Shown here in pieces: positions 20,090-28,651 of a stretch of 64,000 nt of DNA. Origin of the DNA: Pseudomonas purpurea (GTDB lineage Bacteria; Pseudomonadota; Gammaproteobacteria; Pseudomonadales; Pseudomonadaceae); contig NZ_CP150918.1 of assembly GCF_039908635.1 (NCBI RefSeq), forward strand, positions 3,219,001 through 3,283,000, given 5' to 3'. The notes below the pieces were generated by a model. That model made no database searches. It worked only from the letters and a program-made list of their open reading frames with translations, and was not told the origin of the DNA. The position numbers and the translations under genes were made by a program. The first letter of the stretch is position 1. The number at the start of each line of letters is the position of its first letter.

Positions 20090-21178
20090 ATGACGTCCCG
20101 GATTCGCGCACGCCTGCAATTGAACTACCCGGACTTCTCGCTGGATCTGGACCTGGACCTGCCTGGTCGTGGCATCACGGCGCTGTACGGTCAGTCCGGC
20201 TCGGGCAAAACCACGTGCCTGCGCTGCATCGCCGGCCTGGAAAAAGCCGAACAGGGCTTCGTCCAGATCAACGATGAAGTCTGGCAGGACAGCGCCAAAA
20301 AGTGCTTCGTTGCCCCGCACAAACGGGCGCTGGGCTATGTGTTCCAGGAGGCCAGCCTGTTTGCTCACCTCTCGGTGCTGGCCAACCTGGAGTTTGGTCT
20401 GCGGCGTATTCCGCGCTCCCAGCGGCGGGTCGACATGGCTCACGCCACCGAGTTGCTGGGCATTGGCCATCTGCTCGACCGGCATCCGCAACACCTGTCC
20501 GGTGGCGAACGACAACGGGTCGGGATCGCCCGCGCGCTGCTGACCAGCCCAAAATTGCTGCTGATGGATGAGCCGCTGGCAGCGCTCGACTCCCAGCGTA
20601 AAAACGAAATCCTGCCGTACCTTCAACGCCTGCACGATGAGCTGGAGATCCCGGTGCTCTACGTCAGCCACTCGCAGGATGAAGTGGCGCGCCTGGCCGA
20701 CCATCTCGTGCTGCTGCACGAAGGCAAGGCCCTGGCCAGTGGCCCCATCGGCGAAACCCTGGCCCGCCTCGATTTGCCCTTGGCGTTGGGTGACGACGCG
20801 GGCGTGGTAATCGAGGGCAAAGTCAGCGACTACGACGGTCACTACCAACTGCTGAGCCTGCAACTGCCCGGCAGCGCATTGAGCATGCGTGTGGCTCACT
20901 CGCCGCTGGCGGTCGGCCAACCGCTGCGTTTCAAGGTTCAGGCACGTGACGTCAGCCTCAGCCTGCACAGCGGCGAACAGAGCAGCATCCTCAATCGGCT
21001 GCCCGTTACGGTCACCAGCGAGATTGCTGCCGACAACACCGCCCACGTTCTGGTGCGCCTGGACGCGGCCGGTACGCCGCTGCTGGCGCGGATCACCCGC
21101 TATTCCCGGGATCAGTTGCAACTGCATCCGGGGCAGCAACTCTGGGCCCACATCAAGGCCGTCGCCGTGCTGGCATAA
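20090..21178 (+). CDS. modC: Molybdate ABC transporter, ATPase
   Basis: A 362-residue ATPase. Walker [15 protein letters not shown]-loop region YVFQEASLF, signature [15 protein letters not shown], Walker [13 protein letters not shown] and switch His in YVSHSQDEV are intact. Beyond residue 285 a TOBE (molybdenum-pterin type) domain follows, with [13 protein letters not shown] typical of ModC. It energises molybdate import and may bind molybdate for regulation through TOBE. Confidence 0.95.
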   Translation: MTSRIRARLQLNYPDFSLDLDLDLPGRGITALYGQSGSGKTTCLRCIAGLEKAEQGFVQINDEVWQDSAKKCFVAPHKRALGYVFQEASLFAHLSVLANLEFGLRRIPRSQRRVDMAHATELLGIGHLLDRHPQHLSGGERQRVGIARALLTSPKLLLMDEPLAALDSQRKNEILPYLQRLHDELEIPVLYVSHSQDEVARLADHLVLLHEGKALASGPIGETLARLDLPLALGDDAGVVIEGKVSDYDGHYQLLSLQLPGSALSMRVAHSPLAVGQPLRFKVQARDVSLSLHSGEQSSILNRLPVTVTSEIAADNTAHVLVRLDAAGTPLLARITRYSRDQLQLHPGQQLWAHIKAVAVLA

Positions 21179-21429
21179 CTGCTTCGCACGACGCCAGCGA
21201 ACCGTAGCGTTATCACCCACACAGAAGAAGATCTGCGCCAGCAACAGAGTTGAAGCTTCGGGCGATTTCTCCTTGATGCTTGTAGGGTTATTGCGCCATG
21301 AGCTAGGCTAGCGACCTTTCCCCTCTTCAGGACGAACGCCAACGTGAACAACTAAGCCTTTCAAAAATGTATTCGCAGCAAGTTGCCACGGGCACTTGTT
21401 GGCCTTTCCGACATTTTTTGGAGGTGCTG

Positions 21430-23070
21430 ATGACTCACGTCACACGTCTGCCTGCGCTCGTCACCCTGAATCAACTGACGTTTCAGTTCGCCAATGGCGA
21501 AACCCTGTTCGATTCACTCAACCTGAGCCTTGACCGTCGCCCTACCGGCATTGTCGGGCGTAACGGCAGCGGTAAAAGCGTGCTGGCACGGCTGATCGCC
21601 GGTGAACTCTCGCCCTCGTCCGGCAACCTGAAGCGCTACGGCTCTGTCGCCTATGTGGCGCAGGAGCATGCATGCCTCACCTCGCGAAGCGTTGCTCAGG
21701 TGGCCGGTGTGGCCGATACCCTCGACGCGCTGACACGCTTGAATCAGGGGCACGCCGCCAGCGAGGACCTTGAACAGGTCGGCGACCGCTGGGACCTGCC
21801 CGAGCGCTTGCGTCGGTCACTGGATGAAGCGGGATTGCAGGGGCTGGAGGCTCACCACCCGGCCCAACCATTGAGCGGCGGCCAATTGGCGCGGGTCGCA
21901 CTGATCGGCGCACTACTCAGCCGTGCCGACCTGTTGGTGCTGGACGAACCCACCAATCACCTCGACGCCCACGGTCGTGAGTGGCTGGTGAACCAGCTCG
22001 CAGGCTGGCGCGGTGGTTTGACCGTCGTCAGTCATGATCGGCAGTTGCTCAACGGCATGCAGCGGATTGTCGAGCTGAGCGAGCTGGGCTTGCGCACGTT
22101 CGGAGGTAACCACGAAGCCTTCCGCGCGCAGTGCGAGGTTGAACAGAACGCGGCACTGGCAGCACTGGAACAAGCCCGCGCGCAACGTGGCCGAGAACTT
22201 AAGCGCCTGCAACGCGAGCACGACACGATCCAGCGCCGCGCCGCCGGATCACGCCGTAACGCCGAGACCGCCAACGTCTCGCGGATCGAGCGCGCCAGTA
22301 TGAAAGGTGCCGCGACCGAGATCATGGGCCATGTGCGCCCGGCTCATCAGGCGCATAAATCCGAACTCGACACCCTGGTGCGCGAGGCCAACGCGCGGGT
22401 AGCGGCGCAAGAGCCGGTGCTGATCACACTCCCCGCCACTGCGGTGCCTGAGAGCCGGCAGGTGGTGAGCCTGATTGACGCACAACTGCCGTGGCTCGCG
22501 CCAGAACAGCTGAGCACTTACCTGAACCTGACAATCTCGGGGCCGATGCGCATCGCCGTCAGCGGGCCAAACGGTTGTGGCAAGTCAACATTGCTCAAGC
22601 TGCTTGCGCAAATCACTCCGCCCAGCAGCGGCCAGTGCCTGACGCACGTGCCCTGCGCCTACCTGGATCAGCAACTGGTGCAACTTGACGATCAGCGGTC
22701 GATCATCGAGCAGTTGGAGAAACCCGGCTCACTCATGACCGAAGGCACACTGCGTACCCGCTTGGCTCAGTTGCAACTCGATGCCCGGCAAGTCACCCAA
22801 CCCTGCGGTTCACTGAGCGGCGGCGAACGCCTCAAAGCAGCCCTCGCCATTGCGGTCTGGAAAACACCGCCCGCACAACTGCTGTTACTGGACGAACCGA
22901 CCAACCACCTCGACCTCGCCTCCGTGCAAGCCGTCGAGCAGGCTTTGCGAGGGTTTCCAGGGGCGATGGTGGTGGCTTCCCACGATCAAGCGTTTCTCGC
23001 TGCGCTTTCCCCCACTCACACATTGACGTGGCAACCCGACGGTTGGCGCCTGGAGAACGTCAACGTCTGA
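21430..23070 (+). CDS. ABC-F family ATPase
   Basis: A 546-residue soluble protein with two ABC domains in tandem and no membrane segment. First domain: Walker A GIVGRNGSGKS, signature LSGGQLARVALIG, Walker B LLVLDEPTNHLD. A charged linker (RAQRGRELKRLQREHDTIQR and onward) then precedes the second domain: GPNGCGKSTLLK, LSGGERLKAALAI and LLLLDEPTNHLDLAS. Both catalytic Glu are present. ABC-F proteins act on the ribosome, in translation rescue or drug protection. GGAGG precedes ATG 21430. The subfamily (YbiT/YheS/Uup-like) cannot be settled by eye. Confidence 0.9.
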   Translation: MTHVTRLPALVTLNQLTFQFANGETLFDSLNLSLDRRPTGIVGRNGSGKSVLARLIAGELSPSSGNLKRYGSVAYVAQEHACLTSRSVAQVAGVADTLDALTRLNQGHAASEDLEQVGDRWDLPERLRRSLDEAGLQGLEAHHPAQPLSGGQLARVALIGALLSRADLLVLDEPTNHLDAHGREWLVNQLAGWRGGLTVVSHDRQLLNGMQRIVELSELGLRTFGGNHEAFRAQCEVEQNAALAALEQARAQRGRELKRLQREHDTIQRRAAGSRRNAETANVSRIERASMKGAATEIMGHVRPAHQAHKSELDTLVREANARVAAQEPVLITLPATAVPESRQVVSLIDAQLPWLAPEQLSTYLNLTISGPMRIAVSGPNGCGKSTLLKLLAQITPPSSGQCLTHVPCAYLDQQLVQLDDQRSIIEQLEKPGSLMTEGTLRTRLAQLQLDARQVTQPCGSLSGGERLKAALAIAVWKTPPAQLLLLDEPTNHLDLASVQAVEQALRGFPGAMVVASHDQAFLAALSPTHTLTWQPDGWRLENVNV

Positions 23071-23172
23071 TGGGCAGTTTGGCGCAACAGGAGTCGGTGG
23101 CCAGGCATCTGTTTGCAGGATTGCGAGTTGCTTCTATAGTTGATCTGAACACCTATTCACCTCGGTGACGCC

Positions 23173-23400
23173 ATGGAAGACATTTTCGTAGTCAGGCGCT
23201 GTAACAAGATCATCATCCAGGGCCGTCGCGCCGGCGAGGTTCTTCATCTCCCGCCGGTCGCCGAGGTGTGGTACAGAATCGCCGACACCCGCACCCGGGG
23301 CGGGTTCATCGGCGACGGTTTTGAGAGCGAGGAAGACGCCCGGCGCGAATGCCGACGGCTCAACGCGGCCAGCCGGCTAATGCCGTCTCACCAGCCTTAG
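23173..23400 (+). CDS. Small hypothetical protein (75 aa)
   Basis: A 75-residue protein starting MEDIFVVRRCNKIIIQGRRA, then VWYRIADTRTRGGFIGDGFE and a helical SEEDARRECRRLNAASRL. The beta-sheet-plus-helix layout resembles small Pseudomonas proteins of unknown role. Near-consensus purines are absent before the ATG. Likely expressed alone. Confidence 0.6.
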   Translation: MEDIFVVRRCNKIIIQGRRAGEVLHLPPVAEVWYRIADTRTRGGFIGDGFESEEDARRECRRLNAASRLMPSHQP

Positions 23401-23484
23401 CCGGCCAGACACCGATGCCACGCGTCTTTGCAGTGCATTTTCCGGGTCTATACTGATTTCAGCTGAAGGACCGGCGCCCCAATG

Positions 23485-23511
23485 GCAAAAGGCTCGCTCG
23501 CGGGCTTTTTG
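23485..23511 (+). terminator. Possible terminator after the 75-aa protein gene
   Basis: AAAGGCTCGC pairs imperfectly with GCGGGCTTTTT, including a G-T pair and a very short loop; a run of T follows. Confidence 0.4.
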
Positions 23512-23550
23512 TTGTCCTCGGCCAGTTTTCTCTGAACGGAGGTGCTTCCC

Positions 23551-23781
23551 ATGTCCGAAAAAGAGTCCATCACCACCCTGCTGACACTGCTCGATTCTCG
23601 CCAGGCTCGCCTGGCAGCTGCCTGCAAGGAAATTGCCGACTGGGTCGACCACCAGGGCGGTCATCCCACCGCGCTGAGAATCCGTGATCGCCTCAGAGAC
23701 ATCGAGAACGATGCCCCCTTGGTCCAGAGTGCGCTCACCGCGCTCAAACCAGTCGAACCACGGCTACCAAAGTTCCGCTAG
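23551..23781 (+). CDS. Small helical protein (76 aa), paralogue of the protein at 45224-45433
   Basis: A 76-residue mostly helical protein, SEKESITTLLTLLDSRQARL then ACKEIADWVDHQGG and IENDAPLVQSALTALKPVEP. It aligns by eye with the 69-residue protein encoded 21.7 kb away (both have a leucine-rich N-terminal helix, a conserved I-W-I/V pattern in the middle, and an I-x-N/K-x-x-L/I-like repeat). GGAGG precedes the ATG. Function unknown. Confidence 0.65.
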   Translation: MSEKESITTLLTLLDSRQARLAAACKEIADWVDHQGGHPTALRIRDRLRDIENDAPLVQSALTALKPVEPRLPKFR

Positions 23782-23997
23782 TACCCTGACCCGACAGCAC
23801 AACTGACTGTGCCCACAAGGCACTGTCTTTGTGTGGCTCCTGATTTGCTCATCCATCCCTCTTTCGCAAGCTGGAGAGGCACGCCTGATCCCCACTGTTT
23901 ATCGTGAGTGCTGGCGTGTCCGACACATATGGCAATATGATTGCGCCCGTGGCGTTCGCACATGCGGACACTCGGACATTATTAAAAAGGAAGTTTC

Positions 23998-24210
23998 ATG
24001 AAAGATTTCGTTATCAGCGTCAACAACATCGTGCTCTACCTTGCTCTTGGATTCCTCTGGATCTCTGGCCTGTTCATGATGAGCCAAAGCTTCCTCGTGG
24101 GTCTGGGCACGGTGATTGGCGGCTCGCTGGTATGGTGCATCGTGTCGGGCTTCTGGTTCGTGCAGTCGGCAACCTACGAAGAACTGCGCAAGCTGAACGC
24201 AAAGCCCTGA
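23998..24210 (+). CDS. Small inner-membrane protein (70 aa)
   Basis: A 70-residue protein with two hydrophobic helices (NIVLYLALGFLWISGLFMMS and VGLGTVIGGSLVWCIVSGFW) and a cytoplasmic-type tail EELRKLNAKP. AAGGAAG lies just before the ATG. Likely a membrane-localised accessory protein; function unknown. It is isolated from its neighbours by more than 200 bases on each side or by opposite strand. Confidence 0.75.
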   Translation: MKDFVISVNNIVLYLALGFLWISGLFMMSQSFLVGLGTVIGGSLVWCIVSGFWFVQSATYEELRKLNAKP

Positions 24211-24316
24211 CGGGACCCGCGCTGTTCCGACGCGGACATATCGGACCCATCGCCGCGCACCAACAGGTGCGCGCAAAGTCCAGTCTTCACGCGCAATGCT
24301 GTTGACCGACAACACC

Positions 24317-24475
24317 TCAGGGCTTCAGTGGCCGCTCTTCATCAAGCTCCGACAACTCTTTGCCATCATCGGGATGCTTCCACGTTTGCGGTGGCGGTTC
24401 CGGGTGCTCGTCTGGCTTTTGAGCGGTGCCCTTGGCGGTATCATCCTGTGGTTCGTGTTTGTTCCAGAATGTCAT
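24317..24475 (-). CDS. Small proline/acid-rich protein (52 aa)
   Basis: A 52-residue protein starting MTFWNKHEPQDDTAKGTAQK, followed by EHPEPPPQTWKHPDDGKEL and ending DEERPLKP. It is highly charged and Pro-rich, probably disordered. Start chosen because AGGGAGGTGAAC precedes ATG 24475; a longer in-frame extension reaches 24589 without a ribosome site. Function unknown. Confidence 0.68.
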   Translation of the reverse strand: MTFWNKHEPQDDTAKGTAQKPDEHPEPPPQTWKHPDDGKELSELDEERPLKP

Positions 24476-24585
24476 GTTCACCTCCCTTTGCAGGCTGGAT
24501 GTGTCCTCCACTTTCAGGATAGAACAACTCGGCGCAAACGCCCAAAGCCGGAGTCGCCCGCCCAGGCCCTGCCAGGCAGGAGGCA

Positions 24586-25023
24586 TCAATCTTCGCAGTG
24601 CTTGATGCCCAGCTCTTCAGCGAAACGCAGCAGATAACCATCGGGGTCCTGCACCAGAAAGTTGCGCTGGCCGACCAGTTGATCATCATTGCGATACCAG
24701 TGTTCTTCAACCGGCCTGCGCAAGGCATGCCCCGCTGCTTGCAATGCGTTGGCCAACGCATGGGCATCAGGACAGACAATGGACAGGTTCATTCCGCGGC
24801 CAAAAGGACGCTCCAGCGGACCGACACGCCAGGGCGAGTCGCTGTGCCAATCTTCCTCCAGCATAATCTGGCTCTGCCCAAAAGACAGGTAGGCGAATTT
24901 GTCTTCCGGGCGTTCATACTCAATGGAAAAACCTGCGACCTGGCAGTAAAAGGCGAGGCTCTTGGCCAGGTCTGAAACAATCAATTCGGGAACAAGGGCG
25001 TTCATCTTGAACATGTCTGACAT
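24586..25023 (-). CDS. VOC-family / bleomycin-resistance-like protein
   Basis: A 145-residue single-unit VOC protein: NALVPELIVSDLAKSLAFYC with the opening beta-alpha unit, then FAYLSFGQSQIMLEEDWH, and the closing FLVQDPDGYLLRFAEEL. The pattern resembles bleomycin-binding and glyoxalase-like proteins; the usual metal-binding His is not clear, so enzymatic activity is not assured. Alternative starts are at 25014 and 25005. Upstream sequence is rich in mixed bases with no good ribosome site. Confidence 0.75.
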   Translation of the reverse strand: MSDMFKMNALVPELIVSDLAKSLAFYCQVAGFSIEYERPEDKFAYLSFGQSQIMLEEDWHSDSPWRVGPLERPFGRGMNLSIVCPDAHALANALQAAGHALRRPVEEHWYRNDDQLVGQRNFLVQDPDGYLLRFAEELGIKHCED

Positions 25024-25169
25024 CCGTTCGGGGGCGTAATAACACGGGTCAGTTCCGACCAGCGCTCTACAGGGGGAGGCGCAGACTATCAACCTTTCTC
25101 CCACGCGGAAAAGAAGAGTCGGCACGACGTAAAAGACAGAGGAACGTCTTCTGTCGCGGGCGGAATCAA

Positions 25170-25514
25170 CTATTCGGCCCTGAAACCCCAGACTATTTCC
25201 ACGATACGTACGGCCAGGACGAGGTAGAGCAAACAGAACAACACCTGCAACAAGATGTGATAGCGAAGATTGCTCAACTTGCGCACTCCGTCGCTGACAT
25301 TGAGCACCATCAGGCATCCTGACACCGCTATCAGCCCCCATCCCGTCAAAGTTGGCCCGAAAAACCCCAGAAACAGCTCATGATGGCCCTGCAACGCGTT
25401 AGTGCCCGCGGCGAACAGCAATGCACACACCAGCAGATTCTTGATGTTGTCGAATATCTTTGCGTTCAGGTCGTTGTCCAGTAACGCCAGATACCAGTTC
25501 CAGAACTTGCGCAT
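25170..25514 (-). CDS. Membrane protein (114 aa)
   Basis: A 114-residue protein with three hydrophobic segments: LLVCALLFAAGTNALQG, GLIAVSGCLMVLNVS and ILLQVLFCLLYLVLAVRIVE. It begins MRKFWNWYLALLDNDLNAKI, amphipathic and basic. Inner-membrane localisation is expected. It is separated from neighbours by over 140 bases. No recognised family. Confidence 0.7.
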   Translation of the reverse strand: MRKFWNWYLALLDNDLNAKIFDNIKNLLVCALLFAAGTNALQGHHELFLGFFGPTLTGWGLIAVSGCLMVLNVSDGVRKLSNLRYHILLQVLFCLLYLVLAVRIVEIVWGFRAE

Positions 25515-25802
25515 GTTGACGGCCCCCCGACACCTGCATTAGCAACTGACGCTCCGCATTAACCAGGACGATGAGCCTGCGAAACCCTTTGTAACATCGA
25601 GCTTAGCGAGTCTTTTCACAAGATGCCGCCTTCTGGTGCCCAATGGTTCGAACAATACCTCGTTGATAAGAACCCCGGATAGGGCCCTGCTCGGCAACTA
25701 ATTTACACAGCAAGACTTATGTAACCCGACAATACGCCGATACTGTGCAGCGGCACGGAAACGCCGAAACGCATTTATTCATACAAGGCAGGAACCTGAA
25801 CA

Positions 25803-26264
25803 ATGTTCGAACACATCTGGCGCAGCATCCATTCCCCAGGCTACTTCCCCAACGTTCTGGAATGGATGATGGATATTCTCCTCAACCCGTTCATGGTGGT
25901 TCTGTGCCTGATGGTCGGAGCGCTGGCCGGTAAATGGTGGCGAGCCATCCCCTACGGCAGTCTTGTGTGTTATGTGGTGTTCCTGAGCCGCTCGTCATTC
26001 TATCGGTGGGGCAGCATCTTCCCCGTAGCCGGCCTGCCTGCACTGTTTATCGATGGTGCACTGCTGGCCCTTCTCGGCTTCTATTTGAAAGGCGTACTCA
26101 GAACCCGCTCAGAAGCAAAACCCGAAGGGCATTGGCTGCGCTGGCTGTATCAAAGCCTGAAGGTCGTCATGCTGACAGTCATGGTGATGTTCTGGGTACT
26201 CGTCGTGCTGTTTGTCCTGACCTTCACCGTCTCGGTCGCCACCCAACCGTCACTGGCACATTGA
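25803..26264 (+). CDS. Membrane protein (153 aa)
   Basis: A 153-residue inner-membrane protein with about four hydrophobic helices (LNPFMVVLCLMVGALAGKWW; SIFPVAGLPALFIDGALLAL; VVMLTVMVMFWVLVVLFVLT). AGGAACC precedes the ATG. It lies 39 bases upstream of the first YceK-like lipoprotein gene, on the same strand, so the two are probably an operon. Function unknown. Confidence 0.72.
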   Translation: MFEHIWRSIHSPGYFPNVLEWMMDILLNPFMVVLCLMVGALAGKWWRAIPYGSLVCYVVFLSRSSFYRWGSIFPVAGLPALFIDGALLALLGFYLKGVLRTRSEAKPEGHWLRWLYQSLKVVMLTVMVMFWVLVVLFVLTFTVSVATQPSLAH

Positions 26265-26303
26265 TCCTGGTGCACCTCTCACAACTTGCTAAGGAACGGC
26301 ATC

Positions 26304-26576
26304 ATCAAAGCACTCATCGCACTCTTACTACTATCAACCGTCACGCTGAACGGTTGCGGCACCGCCATGGGCCGGTTGGCGGGTTCGGACCCTTCATTAC
26401 CCAGTGATGGCTACTACATGGGCACCCGCACCAATATCGAGTTCCTGTCTGCGGCAGAAAGCCTGATGTTCTGCTGGCCGACAATCGTCTGCCCGCTGAT
26501 CTTCATCGCCTCGCTTCCGGTGGATGCCGCCGTCGATACCGTTTTACTGCCTTACGATGCGATAAGGACTCAGTAG
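26304..26576 (+). CDS. YceK-like lipoprotein, proposed ATC start
   Basis: A ~90-residue lipoprotein: (I/M)KALIALLLLSTVTLNGCGT with lipobox LNGC, then GYYMGTRTNIEFL, a Cys pair in MFCWPTIVCPLIF and a closing SLPVDAAVDTVLLPYDA typical of the YceK/YidQ family. No ATG or GTG exists at the expected start. AAGGA at 26291-26295 lies 8 bases before ATC 26304, and the sequence after it is an ideal type II signal peptide. The other option is TTG 26286, with no ribosome site and a poor signal start. The second copy at 28652 has the same arrangement. Downstream is a strong terminator. Confidence 0.7.
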   Translation: MKALIALLLLSTVTLNGCGTAMGRLAGSDPSLPSDGYYMGTRTNIEFLSAAESLMFCWPTIVCPLIFIASLPVDAAVDTVLLPYDAIRTQ

Positions 26577-26584
26577 CCGGATAG

Positions 26585-26610
26585 AAAAACCCGCTCGTGA
26601 GCGGGTTTTT
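26585..26610. terminator. Bidirectional terminator
   Basis: AAAAACCCGC and GCGGGTTTTT form a 10-bp stem with a six-base loop, serving the lipoprotein gene on the plus strand and the 26612 gene on the minus strand. Confidence 0.88.
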
Positions 26611-26611
26611 C

Positions 26612-27313
26612 TCAGGCCTCCTGGCTCGATGCACGCAGTCCAGCCCTGTCTGGCTCTTGCGGGAGCCAGATCAACGGGCGATAGGTGGTCTGGCACAACG
26701 GCAACGACAAGGCCGCGAAGCGTTCAATGAGGGCATCCCGCCGATGGGCGTCGACGCGCTCACCCAGCAACACTGGCAACTGACGACAGCGCTTGAGCGC
26801 CTCGGCAACGTTGATCGCAAGCAACGCGGCGGTGGCGCGGGCCGCGCTGATAACCTGCTCGTCCGGGCACTCGACCAGGTGCAGGTCGTACTCGGTAAAG
26901 AAACCACGGGAAAGATCCGATGGTACGCGGTCGCCCTTGCTCGTCGGCGTCTTTACCTCGCAGAAGGTGTCGTACTCGGCGTAGTACTCCAGTGCATCGG
27001 CATAATCCTGTACGTGCGATAACGGGTTTTGTTCCTTCTGCACGCAGAGCACCGAAGCAAACGTCGCCGGCTCCAGAAACCCGTACAACCCATGCACATG
27101 TGCGTACGCCGAGACTTCTTCGCCATAGTCGTTGTCTTGCATCTCGTCTTCATCAGGCGAGAGGTAAAACCGACACTGGATGAGCGGCTTGCCCGTTTCG
27201 GCATAAATCCAGCTGTAACGTGCCCAGACATCACCGTCGTCACAGCAGGCCGCGATTGCCTCAATGGCCTCTTGAAGGGAACACAGGGCTGGCACCGCTG
27301 GATTCTCAGGCAT
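26612..27313 (-). CDS. Hypothetical protein paired with a SUKH protein (233 aa)
   Basis: A 233-residue protein starting MPENPAVPALCSLQEAIEAI. It has no signal or membrane segment. The segment VWARYSWIYAETGKPLIQCR is beta-rich; a helical C-terminal half includes AARATAALLAINVAEALK. The start overlaps the end of the upstream SUKH-like gene by eight bases, so the two are co-translated. By context it may be an immunity-type or adaptor protein. No family recognised. Confidence 0.7.
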   Translation of the reverse strand: MPENPAVPALCSLQEAIEAIAACCDDGDVWARYSWIYAETGKPLIQCRFYLSPDEDEMQDNDYGEEVSAYAHVHGLYGFLEPATFASVLCVQKEQNPLSHVQDYADALEYYAEYDTFCEVKTPTSKGDRVPSDLSRGFFTEYDLHLVECPDEQVISAARATAALLAINVAEALKRCRQLPVLLGERVDAHRRDALIERFAALSLPLCQTTYRPLIWLPQEPDRAGLRASSQEA

Positions 27314-27956
27314 TGTCGAAGTCCCCGGTCCATTCCGGGTAATAGTCACCGGCATGCTTTTTCATGAACGGGAAGTACCAGGCTGCGGGTTCCGGTGCCA
27401 GGTTGAATCCGGACTCGTCATCAATAATCGAATCTTCAACGTCAAAGCCCAATACGGCGTGATGACGGGCACTCAGCAACACCAGAAACTGAGGGAGAGA
27501 ATCGGCGACAGGGCTGAAGCACCACTCGCCTCTGCCTGGCTGTCCCAAGAACACCGGGCACGCTGGCCCCTCAGACAGATCCACGATGATGGGGTCTGCG
27601 CCCTCGTCGCCGATCAATACCCAATCATCACTCCAGCCTTCAATGTGTTCGTTTGTGACGGGGTTGAAGTTGTAGCCCTTGGCCAACTTCTTGATATCGC
27701 CGGCGGCATACAGGGTCACCGAGTTACCGACTGTCGAAAAGTCGCAAGCGGCGTCGGGAGCGAAGTTCTGGATGTAACGCGAGAGTTCGGCCGGTAAGTC
27801 TGCCTGCCATTCTTCACTGATCCGTTGCACTTCCACGGCCCCGGCCCCGACAAGCGGTAATGGCGACTCAATCCAGAACGATTCGATGATGGTTATTGCG
27901 TCTTCAAACGACACTCGCGGCTCCTTGATATCACTCGGATAAACTCCTTCGGGCAT
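27306..27956 (-). CDS. SMI1/KNR4 (SUKH)-like protein (216 aa)
   Basis: A 216-residue SUKH-superfamily protein. Seen: the N-terminal helix ITIIESFWIE, the core DLPAELSRYIQNFAP, WVLIGDEGADPIIVDLSE, and VADSLPQFLVLLSARH. SUKH proteins often serve as immunity to polymorphic toxins, though some act alone. It is the upstream gene of a two-gene unit. No toxin gene is adjacent. Confidence 0.68.
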   Translation of the reverse strand: MPEGVYPSDIKEPRVSFEDAITIIESFWIESPLPLVGAGAVEVQRISEEWQADLPAELSRYIQNFAPDAACDFSTVGNSVTLYAAGDIKKLAKGYNFNPVTNEHIEGWSDDWVLIGDEGADPIIVDLSEGPACPVFLGQPGRGEWCFSPVADSLPQFLVLLSARHHAVLGFDVEDSIIDDESGFNLAPEPAAWYFPFMKKHAGDYYPEWTGDFDNA

Positions 27957-28160
27957 GAGGTAAACGCGAGCGTTCCCCTGCCAACTGCCCGGCGATCATA
28001 TCACCGCCTCGCCAACAGACCGCGACGGCCACAAGCCGTCACATGCCTGCGGCCATTCCACAAAAGCGTCAGTAGCCATCAGCCAGCATCAATGCGAAAC
28101 TGCGGCCGCAAAATCAACCCCGACGCACTCCCACGCGTTTCAAAGGATCGCCCGCTTGCT

Positions 28161-28239
28161 AAGGATTGGCATCATCACAGCCCTCCCCCGTCTTTTGCTC
28201 GCCTGTAGCGTTGGTTCCAAACAGCCGAGGTCATCTTGA
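28161..28239 (+). pseudogene. Decayed third copy of the YceK-like lipoprotein 5' end
   Basis: CTAAGGA-TTGGCATC-ATC repeats the ribosome site and ATC start of the two intact lipoprotein genes. Bases 28155-28184 match 26285-26314 almost exactly. The frame reads (I)TALPRLLLACSVGSKQPRSS and stops at 28239, overlapping the TTG start of the next gene by TTGA. It is a truncated gene or a leader peptide that could couple translation. Confidence 0.5.
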
Positions 28240-28610
28240 AGTCATTCATCATTGCAGCGCTGGTTGCCCTGCTCGTGATTTCCAATCTGTTCTGGCTGTA
28301 CGTGGTCGTCGACACCGCCGTTACAAGATCCTATGCCGACCAGGAAATGGACGTGCTCAAAAAGGCCAACGCCCAAGCCGTCGGTATGCTCAAGACCGTG
28401 CTGGAGGGGAAGACAAAATCACAGGTCGAGCTCGCGGCCATGAAGTTCTCGGAACTTGAGCCTTATGAAAAGGAAGGCTGCCTGTGGATCGGCTGGTACG
28501 GTTTCAAGTTTTCCGAGACCGGACTTTTCATGAATCTGGAGACCGATGAGTCGTACAACGACAACCCGATCTGCCGTGAAGAGACGCCGCCCGATCAAGA
28601 ACCGCGTTGA
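28236..28610 (+). CDS. Membrane-anchored hypothetical protein (124 aa, TTG start)
   Basis: A 124-residue protein with one N-terminal membrane anchor (KSFIIAALVALLVISNLFWL) and a soluble part KANAQAVGMLKTVLEGKTKS, ELEPYEKEGCLWIGWYGFKF and a C-terminal ICREETPPDQEPR. Two Cys may form a disulfide. TTG 28236 overlaps the stop of the short upstream frame. The 3' end overlaps a TTG 28607 frame of the second YceK-like gene. Probably periplasm-facing. Function unknown. Confidence 0.65.
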   Translation: MKSFIIAALVALLVISNLFWLYVVVDTAVTRSYADQEMDVLKKANAQAVGMLKTVLEGKTKSQVELAAMKFSELEPYEKEGCLWIGWYGFKFSETGLFMNLETDESYNDNPICREETPPDQEPR

Positions 28611-28651
28611 AACCGCCGCATACTGCACATCTCCCGCTAAGGAATAGCACC

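Noticed and set aside
19574..21244. A 556-codon open frame on the minus strand
   Set aside because: It is antisense to modB/modC, which have complete motifs; the long frame reflects high GC in third positions.
28166..28459. 97-codon plus-strand frame
   Set aside because: It is out of frame with the 124-residue membrane protein starting at 28236, whose anchor and ribosome-proximal coupling are more convincing.
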